DNA from: Holophagae bacterium
Lineage (GTDB): Bacteria > Acidobacteriota > Thermoanaerobaculia > Thermoanaerobaculales > Sulfomarinibacteraceae
Length of the DNA stretch: 6,101 nt
Direction of reading: 5' to 3'
NCBI GenBank assembly: GCA_030637505.1
Contig: DAOWGJ010000151.1
Span: 1 to 6,101, forward strand
The position numbers were made by a program, and so were the translations under genes. Positions 1-5,891 of the stretch are shown here, piece after piece. How positions within the stretch are numbered: the stretch's first letter is position 1; each line of letters begins with the position of its first letter. A model generated the notes under the pieces. That model had not been told where the DNA came from. It ran no database searches and was given only the letters and a program-made list of their open reading frames with translations.

Positions 1-353
1 AGGATGCCCTCTCGGGTCAACACAACATCGCCCTGTTCTCGGAAGCGGTCCGGCTCGAGGTCCGCAGCGCCTACGCCCAGGTTCGAACCGCTGAGAAAAG
101 ACACCTGACGACCGGCCGCACGGTCGAGGCAGCCCGAGAAGCAATGAGGGTTCGAGAGAAGCGGTTCGAGCAGGGGCTGGACAAGATGATTGACCTGCTC
201 GATGCCGAGACTGCCCTCCGGGACTCCCAACTGCGGGAACTTGTCGCTCGGTACGACCTGGCCCTTTCGACCTATCGCCTTTACTTCACCTCAGGCACCT
301 CTCTGACCGCCCTGTTCGGTATAGACCAGTCTTCTCAGGAGATTCAACAATGA
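1..353 (+). CDS. TolC-family outer membrane efflux channel, C-terminal part (5' end outside window)
   Basis: This is the last ~117 codons of an outer membrane channel protein that would form the exit duct of the tripartite pump encoded downstream. The frame is open from base 3, well upstream of the first in-frame ATG at 144, so 144 is an internal methionine and the gene is cut by the window edge. The visible part is almost all amphipathic alpha helix: an EVRSAYAQVRTAEKR stretch, an EAAREAMRVREKRFEQG stretch, then DLLDAETALRDSQ and a final LALSTYRLYFTSG helix. This is the typical ending of the outer membrane efflux protein (OEP) repeat. The helix with the 'FEQG..., LLDAE' pattern is the family's usual C-terminal coiled-coil signature. 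The TGA stop overlaps the adaptor's ATG (ATGA at 350-353), which indicates one transcript. Family assignment is secure. The substrate is unknown. Confidence 0.88.
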   Translation, partial: DALSGQHNIALFSEAVRLEVRSAYAQVRTAEKRHLTTGRTVEAAREAMRVREKRFEQGLDKMIDLLDAETALRDSQLRELVARYDLALSTYRLYFTSGTSLTALFGIDQSSQEIQQ

Positions 354-1426
354 ACGCCAAAAATCCTCTGATCCCCGCCCTTGTCATGGCCGTCACCCTG
401 GGGGCGTGCGCCCCGGACAAGGCCAAATTGGCCCAGTCCGACCTTCCGTCTCTCAGCGTTACGATCATCCAAGCCGAGGCCACCACCTCATCCAAGGCAA
501 TCGAGGTCTACGGAGTGGTTCATCCTGCACGGCAGGCTTCCATCTCAAGCCGCGTCATGGGCCCAGTGGTCGCAGTCAACACCTGGGCAGGCGCCACCGT
601 GTCAAAGGGCCAGAGTCTGATCGAGATCCAACCAGAGACCTCAATAGGCCAAGTCGCACAAGCTGAAGGAGCCCTGACCCAGGCCCGAGCCGCCCTTACC
701 ATGGCCGAGAGGAACTTCAAGCGGTTTGAGAATCTCCACGCCGAAAAGGCCGCCTCCGAGGTCGAACTCGACATGGCCCGGATGCAGTACGACCAGGCCA
801 AGGGCGCGGTCGACCAGGCATCGGGAGCGGTTCACACCGCCAAGACGGTCGCCGACGAAGCCGCAGTGACGGCGCCCTTTGCCGCCCGGATCGTTGAGCG
901 GCTGGTTGAGGTCGGCGACATGGCGGCGCCCGGACGCCCCCTGATCCGATTGGAGAGCCTTGAGGGCCGGCGACTCTGGTTGAGCATCCGCGAGGCCGAC
1001 ATCGCACGCCTTGACCTCAAAATGAGAATTCCGGTCACCCTGGACTCACGGGCCGACCACGGCATCATCGAGGGTACGGTCGTCGAAATCGTGCCCTCAG
1101 CCGATCCTGCAACCCATACGTTCACGGTCAAGGTCGATCTTGGCTCGATCGATGTGCCCTCGGGCATCTCGGGACGCGCCGCCATCCCTGGAGATGTGGT
1201 CGAACGCATCGTGATCCCGGCAACGGCCGTCCACTCTCGTGGTGGTCTGGAGTTGGTTGTCGTACGGGCTGAAGATGATTCGGCACGAACTCGTGCAGTC
1301 ACCACCGGCTCGGAGTTGCCGGACGGCCAGGTGGAGATCCTGTCCGGTATCAAGGCCGGGGATTTCGTCGTCATTGATGCCCCGGGAGCCGTCGCCGACG
1401 GCACTCCGCTGGAGGTGTCCTCATGA
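350..1426 (+). CDS. RND efflux periplasmic adaptor (membrane-fusion protein), predicted lipoprotein
   Basis: This 358-residue adaptor would bridge the inner membrane RND permease and the TolC-like channel. Residues 1-20 are a lipoprotein signal with lipobox LGAC (17-20). Cys20 would be lipidated, and the following Ala does not match the Asp+2 inner-membrane retention signal. Residues ~52-95 form the first half of a lipoyl/barrel-sandwich domain (VHPARQASISSRVMGPV, then VSKGQSLIEI). Residues ~100-170 form an alpha-helical coiled-coil hairpin rich in Ala, Glu and Gln. Residues ~173-203 return to the lipoyl half (VTAPFAARIVERLVEVGD, then PGRPLIRLE). A beta-barrel region (~208-265) and a membrane-proximal region (IPATAVHSRGG onward) follow. 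The start is supported by AGGAG at 337-341, 8 bases before ATG. The gene overlaps both neighbours by 4 bases. It looks complete. The HlyD/AcrA-like family call is firm and the substrate is open. Confidence 0.93.
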   Translation: MNAKNPLIPALVMAVTLGACAPDKAKLAQSDLPSLSVTIIQAEATTSSKAIEVYGVVHPARQASISSRVMGPVVAVNTWAGATVSKGQSLIEIQPETSIGQVAQAEGALTQARAALTMAERNFKRFENLHAEKAASEVELDMARMQYDQAKGAVDQASGAVHTAKTVADEAAVTAPFAARIVERLVEVGDMAAPGRPLIRLESLEGRRLWLSIREADIARLDLKMRIPVTLDSRADHGIIEGTVVEIVPSADPATHTFTVKVDLGSIDVPSGISGRAAIPGDVVERIVIPATAVHSRGGLELVVVRAEDDSARTRAVTTGSELPDGQVEILSGIKAGDFVVIDAPGAVADGTPLEVSS

Positions 1427-4400
1427 CCGATACGCCGTCGATAGAGCCCCGCCCGACGGCAGCCGAACTGGAGCAGGCCCGCAGAGAGGCACTGCGCCTC
1501 AAGATCACGCGACGCAAGCTCGGTCCTTCGGGTCGCATAGGGCGTGCCTTTCTGGACTCGAAGCTGACGCCACTGATCATCGTCGCATCCTTGCTGCTGG
1601 GCGCCTTCGCGATCATGGTCACGCCCTCCGAAGAGGAACCCCAGATCAATGTGCCGATGATCGACGTGCTCGTCGGCTATCCCGGAGCGACAGCCGAAGA
1701 GGTCGAATACCGCGTCATCACGCCGCTGGAAAAACTCCTGTACGAGATCGAAAACGTCGAATATATCTACTCGACCTCTCAGCCCTCGGGCGGGATGATC
1801 ATCGTTCGCTTTCTGGTCGGCACCGACCCGGACCAGGCGGCCTTACGGGTTCACACCAAAATCCAGTCGGCCGTGGATGAGATGCCGCCAGGCGCCATGA
1901 TGCCGGTGGTCAAACCACGAACCATCGACGACGTTCCCTCCGTCGCCTACACCCTGTGGGGAGAGGACGCCACAGGACAGGAACTGAGGCGCGTTGCCGA
2001 TGAACTCAAGGTCGAGCTGACACGGCATCCCAGAGTGGCCCAGGTTACGGTGATCGGAGGACAACGCAGAGCTGCCCGCGTCGATTTTGACAGCCAGAAG
2101 CTTTCGGCTTTCAACGTATCAATCCTTCAGGCCTACCAGGCCATCGAGAGCTTCAACTGGCGTCTCCCGGCAGGATCAACCTCGGTAGCCGACCGTGAAA
2201 TCACGGTCGACGTCGGCCAATTCTTAACCTCAGCGGCCGACGTGGCCCATGTGGTGGTCGGTGTTTACGGCGCCAAGCCCATCTACCTGTCAGACGTCGC
2301 CACAATCACCGATGGCACCGAAGAACCCTCCGACTACGTCTGGCTGGGATCCGGGCCTGCAGCCCCGGAAAAAGGACTCGAACGCGCCGGAATCGACCGC
2401 CCCGCAGTGACCCTGGCAGTCGCCAAGAAGCCCGGCACCAACGCCATCGACATGGTCAGTGACCTCGACCGCTATATTGACCGCCTCAAGGGACCGGTCA
2501 TCCCTTCCAACATCAACGTGCTCAAGACCAGGGACTACGGCGCCACAGCCAAGGAGAAGAGCAACGAGTTGCTCCATCATCTATTCTCGGCGACCATTGC
2601 GGTCGTCCTGCTGATGTGGGTGACCCTCTCGCGGCGGGAAGCTGCAGTCGTCGTCGTCGTCATCCCGGTCACCCTGGCCCTGACCCTGGCGGCTTCCTAC
2701 TTCTTCGGCTACACCCTCAACCGCATCAGCCTGTTCGCCCTGGTCTTTTCGATCGGAATTCTGGTCGACGACGCGATCGTCGTCGTCGAGAACATCCACC
2801 GCCACTTCAAACTCAAATGGGGCGAGCCCCACCAGGTCACCACCTACGCTCTGGACGAAGTCGGCAACCCAACCATCCTGGCGACCTTCGCCATTATCTC
2901 CGCCCTGATGCCCCTTGCCTTCGTTCGCGGCCTGATGGGGCCTTACATGAGGCCCATCCCGATCAACGCCTCGGCCGCGATGCTGTTCTCGCTGGCCGTC
3001 GCATTCACCATCTCTCCCTGGTTGGCGCTGAGGCTTTTCCGCAAAGAGTACGACGGCCAGGAGAAGCCCTCGGACGACGATCCGGACATCGTCACCGAGG
3101 AGGGCCGGATCTCACGAATCTACTCCTTCTTCATGCGCCCATTGATTCGCTCGTCAATGGCCCGATACCTCTTTCTCGCCACCGTTGCCGGGCTCCTGGT
3201 TGCCGCGATGGGAACGGTTGCCGTCGGCTTCACCACGGTCAAGATGTTGCCCCACGACAACAAATCCGAGATCCAGATCGTCATCGACGCTCCTGAAGGG
3301 TTCACGCTGGAACGGACCAACGCTGCGGCCCGGGAAATTGCCTCCGTCTTCAGGACGATGCCTGAAGTCATCGATTTCCAGGTCTACGCCGGAACCTCGG
3401 CCCCCTTTAATTTCAACGGCCTGGTCCGCCACTATTTCATGCGCTCCGGGCCCAACGTCGCCGATATCCAGGTCAACTTTGTCCACAAGAGCAAAAGGAA
3501 GGACAAGAGTCACGCGCTGGCGAAGAGGGTGCGGAAGATGATCCTTCCCATCGCCGAGGCGCAGGGGGTGACCATCACGGTTGCCGAGATCCCGCCGGGA
3601 CCGCCGGTCCTCTCGACTCTGGTTGCTGAAATCTATGGCCCGACCCTTGAAGGGCGTCTTGAGGTTGCGGCCGAGGTTAAAGAGGTTTTCGACACGACCG
3701 ACGGCGTCGTCGATGTCGACTGGTACGTCGAAGAGCCTTCTGACCACGTCGAGATCCGCATCGATAGGGAAAAGGCAATCCGAGCCGGCATTACTCCGGA
3801 ACAGATTGTCCGTACGCTTCGGGTCGCACTCTCAGGCGCGGAACCCGGCATCCTCCACCTGCCGACCGCCCGCGAACCGGTGCCGATTGTCCTGCGCCTC
3901 GACCGGGCCCAACGCGCCCATATCGATGGTCTCCTCCAATTGACCGTTCACGGAACCGACGGCCGCATGGTGCCCCTCAGTGAGGTGACGTTCGTCTCGC
4001 ATGAGAGCCGCGAGCGCTTCAGGTACCACAAGAACCTCCAACCGGTGACCTATGTCGTCGGCGAAGTGGCCGACCGCTATGAGGCCCCCGTCTATGCGAT
4101 CCTCGAAATGCAGAAGAGACTCAAGGAAATCACAACACCACAGGGGGAGAAACTCGAGATCATCGCCACCCACCTGCCGGAAGACACATCCCGGTACATC
4201 ATGAAATGGGACGGCGAATGGCACATCACCTATGAGGTCTTCAGGGACATGGGCATTGCCTTTGCCGTTGTCATGGTTCTGATCTACGTCCTGATGGTCG
4301 GCTGGTTCAAGAGCTTCGTCACCCCGATCATCATCATGGTTCCGATTCCACTGACCCTGGTCGGCATTCTTCCGGCTCACGGTGGATTCAGCGTTTTCTT

Positions 4401-4743
4401 CACCGCTACCTCGATGATCGGCTTCATCGCACTGGCCGGCATCATTGTTCGAAACTCGATTCTCCTGGTCGACTTCATCAACCTGGAACTGAGAGCCGGA
4501 GAGAAGTTGGAAGACGCCGTAGTCCAGGCCGGCGCCGTTCGGCTGGTCCCGATCCTCCTGACCCAGCTGTCGACCATTATCGGTGCGTCGTTCATGTTGT
4601 CCGATCCCATATTCCAGGGCCTCGCCCTGGCAATGATTTCGGGCATCATTGTGTCCACTGCCCTGACTCTCGGGGTCATCCCGGTTCTCTACTACATGTT
4701 CCTCAAGGTCGTGGGAACCGACAACATCATGGAGGCAGGATGA
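1423..4743 (+). CDS. RND-family efflux permease (AcrB/HAE-like inner membrane pump)
   Basis: This is a complete 1106-residue proton-driven export pump of the inner membrane. It has the RND duplicated layout: TM1 at ~50-66, a large periplasmic porter/docking loop at ~67-387, TM2-TM6 at ~388-537, TM7 at ~582-602, a second periplasmic loop at ~603-942, and TM8-TM12 at ~943-1094. TM4 carries GILVDDAIVVVEN with Asp449 and Asp450, matching the AcrB proton-relay pair Asp407/Asp408. It lacks the single-Asp DFG..DGAV motif of CzcA-type metal pumps, which favours a HAE-like subgroup. TM10 reads GIIVRNSILLVDF, so Arg1010 sits where AcrB has Lys940. An N-terminal cytoplasmic extension of ~45 charged residues makes the protein somewhat longer than AcrB (~1050). 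The start is set by GGAGGTG at 1411-1417 and by the ATGA overlap with the adaptor. The second periplasmic half contains PPGPPVLSTLVAEIYGP, common in this COG0841 branch. Substrate (drug, metal or lipid) cannot be assigned. Confidence 0.95.
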   Translation: MTDTPSIEPRPTAAELEQARREALRLKITRRKLGPSGRIGRAFLDSKLTPLIIVASLLLGAFAIMVTPSEEEPQINVPMIDVLVGYPGATAEEVEYRVITPLEKLLYEIENVEYIYSTSQPSGGMIIVRFLVGTDPDQAALRVHTKIQSAVDEMPPGAMMPVVKPRTIDDVPSVAYTLWGEDATGQELRRVADELKVELTRHPRVAQVTVIGGQRRAARVDFDSQKLSAFNVSILQAYQAIESFNWRLPAGSTSVADREITVDVGQFLTSAADVAHVVVGVYGAKPIYLSDVATITDGTEEPSDYVWLGSGPAAPEKGLERAGIDRPAVTLAVAKKPGTNAIDMVSDLDRYIDRLKGPVIPSNINVLKTRDYGATAKEKSNELLHHLFSATIAVVLLMWVTLSRREAAVVVVVIPVTLALTLAASYFFGYTLNRISLFALVFSIGILVDDAIVVVENIHRHFKLKWGEPHQVTTYALDEVGNPTILATFAIISALMPLAFVRGLMGPYMRPIPINASAAMLFSLAVAFTISPWLALRLFRKEYDGQEKPSDDDPDIVTEEGRISRIYSFFMRPLIRSSMARYLFLATVAGLLVAAMGTVAVGFTTVKMLPHDNKSEIQIVIDAPEGFTLERTNAAAREIASVFRTMPEVIDFQVYAGTSAPFNFNGLVRHYFMRSGPNVADIQVNFVHKSKRKDKSHALAKRVRKMILPIAEAQGVTITVAEIPPGPPVLSTLVAEIYGPTLEGRLEVAAEVKEVFDTTDGVVDVDWYVEEPSDHVEIRIDREKAIRAGITPEQIVRTLRVALSGAEPGILHLPTAREPVPIVLRLDRAQRAHIDGLLQLTVHGTDGRMVPLSEVTFVSHESRERFRYHKNLQPVTYVVGEVADRYEAPVYAILEMQKRLKEITTPQGEKLEIIATHLPEDTSRYIMKWDGEWHITYEVFRDMGIAFAVVMVLIYVLMVGWFKSFVTPIIIMVPIPLTLVGILPAHGGFSVFFTATSMIGFIALAGIIVRNSILLVDFINLELRAGEKLEDAVVQAGAVRLVPILLTQLSTIIGASFMLSDPIFQGLALAMISGIIVSTALTLGVIPVLYYMFLKVVGTDNIMEAG

Positions 4744-4749
4744 AACCAA

Positions 4750-4781
4750 CCCGGCGGACCCCGAATCAAAGAGGTTCCGGG
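4750..4781 (+). terminator. Weak hairpin just after the pump operon; possible attenuator or Rho-aided terminator
   Basis: CCCGG at 4750-4754 can pair with CCGGG at 4777-4781. Above a 2-base bulge (4755-4756), bases 4757-4760 can pair with 4773-4776, including one G-T wobble, leaving a 12-base loop. The hairpin starts 6 bases after the permease stop codon. No T-tract follows, so it does not qualify as a standard intrinsic terminator. It may only protect the transcript end, or be chance pairing in GC-rich DNA. Confidence 0.25.
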
Positions 4782-4802
4782 CTCGCCAGAAACTGTTGGC
4801 AT

Positions 4803-4879
4803 TTAGCTCTTAGCTTTTTGCTCGTGAACCAAGAACTGTGACTTGTCTTGCTAACAGCTAATAGCTAATGGCTAACGGC
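4803..4879. repeat. Heptamer-periodic intergenic repeat with inverted outer arms
   Basis: Eleven consecutive 7-base units fill this block in one register. The right part is four perfect copies of GCTAAYR (4850-4877), followed by GCT. The left part (4803-4815) is two units of the opposite-strand motif TTAGCTN. The left arm TTAGCTCTTAGCT pairs with AGCTAATAGCTAA at 4856-4868 with 12 of 13 matches. The middle has diverged GAAC-type units (4826-4846), where CAAGA at 4830-4834 can also pair with TCTTG at 4846-4850. The block is much richer in A+T than the genes around it. Similar degenerate heptamer arrays are known between genes in several bacterial groups. No coding function is seen. In RNA it could fold into a long stem between the pump operon and the small-gene set. 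Confidence 0.75.
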
Positions 4880-4890
4880 TTTCTTATCAT
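4862..4890 (+). promoter_or_regulatory. Possible sigma70-type promoter for the small-gene set
   Basis: TATCAT at 4885-4890 matches the -10 consensus TATAAT at 5 of 6 bases. The best -35 at 17-base spacing (TAGCTA, 4862-4867) matches only 3 of 6 and lies inside the heptamer repeat. The ~60 bases to the next start codon would form a leader. A separate promoter is plausible because 207 bases divide the two gene sets, but the evidence is one short match in an A+T-rich stretch. Confidence 0.22.
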
Positions 4891-4950
4891 ATTGCGTAGA
4901 ATCTCGGGGTAAGAGAATCAGATCTACGACCCAACAAAAAGGAGACAGAA

Positions 4951-5142
4951 ATGACTATCAATGAAGCCCTCCGAGCCATGGCCGGAATCGTCATCCTGAT
5001 CACCCTGGCGCTCGGCGCCTGGGTGCATCCCTACTGGTACTTTTTCACGGCCTTCGTCGGGTTGAATCTGTTGCAATCCGCCTTCACCAAATGGTGCCCG
5101 GCAATGGTGATCTTCCGGAAACTGGGACTGAAAGAGGGCTAG
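4951..5142 (+). CDS. DUF2892 (YgaP-like transmembrane domain) small inner membrane protein
   Basis: This 63-residue protein has two membrane helices (~9-25 and ~28-46) forming a hairpin, followed by a short basic tail. The sequence pattern (INEALRAMAGIVIL, YFFTAFVGLNLLQSAFT, WCP) matches the DUF2892 family, the membrane part found alone or attached to rhodanese in E. coli YgaP. The Cys49-Pro50 pair after the second helix is the family's usual cysteine site. The biochemical role of stand-alone members is not established. The YgaP link suggests sulfur or redox chemistry at the membrane, which is inference here. AAGGAGA at 4939-4945, 5 bases before ATG, supports the start. Only 8 bases separate its stop from the PII-like gene, so the two are surely co-transcribed. 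The length is typical for single-domain members. Confidence 0.88.
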   Translation: MTINEALRAMAGIVILITLALGAWVHPYWYFFTAFVGLNLLQSAFTKWCPAMVIFRKLGLKEG

Positions 5143-5150
5143 GAGATCTG

Positions 5151-5435
5151 ATGAAACTCCTGATGATCGTTGTCGACAGTCAATGTCGTGAAGAGCTGGA
5201 AGTTCTGTTCAAAAGGGTCGGTGTTTTGGGATATACCGAAATCCCAGAAGTCCACGGAGTCGGCGAAACAGGCATCCGTATGGGATCCGGCGCCTTTCCA
5301 GCCACATCTTCACTGTTTTTCACGGTGGTTGACGCCGAGAAGGTTCACGAGCTCAAGGAGACCTTGAACATTTTTTGTGGCTCCGAGGAACGGCACTTCA
5401 AGATGATTCAGTGGGGCGTTGAAGAGGTGGTGTAA
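5151..5435 (+). CDS. PII-like signalling protein (PII/CutA superfamily fold)
   Basis: This 94-residue soluble protein would probably trimerise and act as a ligand-responsive regulator in the cytoplasm. It starts with MKLLMIVVDSQCREELEVLF, a beta strand plus helix as in PII (MKxIxAIIKP..). VGVLGYTEIPEVHGVGETG (23-41) follows, aligning with the PII strand before the T-loop (GVxGxTVxEVKGFG). A short T-loop region (~38-53) has no counterpart of the uridylylated Tyr of GlnB. Residues 54-72 (SLFFTVVDAEKVHELKETL) are strand 3 and helix 2. The C-terminus is a final strand (FKMIQWGVEEVV). Cys12 and Cys76 are possible redox or metal contacts. The chosen ATG has GGAG at 5142-5145, 5 bases upstream. An upstream in-frame codon at 5091 would overlap the DUF2892 gene by 52 bases and is rejected. 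Family knowledge: a PII subgroup has been described beside RND/metal-efflux genes, and this placement fits. The ligand is unknown. Confidence 0.78.
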   Translation: MKLLMIVVDSQCREELEVLFKRVGVLGYTEIPEVHGVGETGIRMGSGAFPATSSLFFTVVDAEKVHELKETLNIFCGSEERHFKMIQWGVEEVV

Positions 5436-5507
5436 CCTCGGGGGCCAAACTGAACTAATGGCGTTCAGGAGTACGAGTTAATGACCACGAGTAAACGGAG
5501 ATCATTC

Positions 5508-5687
5508 ATGGAGTCTTTTCTCACATTTGCGCTGATTCTTGCGGCCTACTTCGGACTGCAATTTTTCATCCTTCCCAAACTCGGGGTGCCCACGTGAGGC
5601 GTGCCCAACCCTTCGGCCGGCGGCCGAAACAGTTGTGCTGCAACCCAGACCGGGGACGAAAAGCCGGAGGAGATCAAACCTCAGTGA
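5508..5687 (+). CDS. Candidate small selenoprotein: single-span membrane protein with in-frame UGA (Sec30)
   Basis: Read to the first TGA (5595-5597), this is a 29-residue peptide: one hydrophobic helix (residues ~4-22) followed by LPKLGVPT. The frame stays open for 29 more codons to a second TGA at 5685-5687. This gives 59 residues with selenocysteine at 30, one cysteine at 43 and a charged tail ending DEKPEEIKPQ. A SECIS-like hairpin lies directly after the first TGA. TGA ends several other genes in this window, so a changed genetic code is not the explanation. GGAG at 5497-5500 precedes the ATG by 7 bases. An in-frame alternative ATG at 5481, with AGGAG at 5467-5471, would add nine residues including KRR, useful for holding the N-terminus inside. 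The gene lies 72 bases after the PII-like gene and probably belongs to the same operon. No named family is claimed. A 29-residue membrane peptide with no readthrough is the fallback. Confidence 0.58.
5595..5638 (+). promoter_or_regulatory. Predicted bacterial SECIS element following the UGA codon
   Basis: After the TGA (5595-5597), TTCGGCC (5612-5618) pairs perfectly with GGCCGAA (5622-5628) around a 3-base loop GGC (5619-5621). Below a 2x3 internal loop, GCCCAAC (5603-5609) pairs with GTTGTGC (5632-5638) with one mismatch. The loop begins 21 bases after the TGA and has G in its first two positions. Bacterial SECIS elements, bound by SelB, sit within the coding region just after UGA, usually with the loop about 16-37 bases away and a G at the loop start. 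No T-run follows, so it is not an intrinsic terminator. GC-rich sequence makes chance pairing possible. Confidence 0.55.
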
Positions 5688-5891
5688 CCGAGGCGACAGG
5701 GGCGGCCTTTAAACCAGCCTGGCCCCGTGCCGGAATACACGAGCATTCCCTCACGGACGGTGGGTGCCATTCCTGCTATTCCCCCCACGCAGGCCTGCAG
5801 AAACCGGTGAAGCTGTGCCTGAGCGGTCGGATTCGTGGTAGTTTCTCTCTGTGCGGAAAGGAAATCCCTTTCCCCCACGAGGAGCGTCCGC
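5688..5891. other. Non-coding gap with a short hairpin before the next gene
   Basis: No convincing gene is seen in these 204 bases on either strand. GGAAAGG (5855-5861) pairs perfectly with CCTTTCC (5867-5873) around a 5-base loop and ends 5 bases before the GAGGAG ribosome binding site of the next gene, so it could affect translation start or transcript stability. Weaker inverted pairs occur at 5699-5703 with 5722-5726 and at GGAAT/ATTCC around 5735-5750. None is followed by a T-run. No clear promoter for the next gene was found, though a gap of this size should contain one. Confidence 0.4.

Noticed and set aside
832..1404. A 190-codon minus-strand frame opposite the adaptor
   Set aside because: Ser/Arg/Thr-rich and antisense to the conserved lipoyl and barrel domains; no ribosome binding site or family pattern.
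2616..3296. A 226-codon plus-strand frame inside the permease
   Set aside because: It is the +1 shadow of TM2-TM7, made of Arg/Pro/His-rich low-complexity sequence with no start signal. The permease frame is intact across it.
3832..4749. A 305-codon minus-strand open frame opposite the permease
   Set aside because: It is antisense to conserved RND membrane helices. The product is Asp/Gly/Gln/His-rich with no recognisable domain, a typical shadow of a high-GC3 coding strand.
4803..4879. A CRISPR-like array
   Set aside because: Units are 7 bases with no spacers, and no cas genes are present. It is a short-period intergenic repeat.
5091..5150. An upstream in-frame start for the PII-like gene
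   Set aside because: It would overlap the DUF2892 gene by 52 bases and add 20 residues with no PII counterpart. ATG 5151 begins exactly at the PII-type first strand and has its own GGAG.
5789..5798. A perfect 10-base palindrome GCAGGCCTGC as an operator
   Set aside because: It is short and GC-rich with no second copy or adjacent promoter, so chance is a sufficient explanation.
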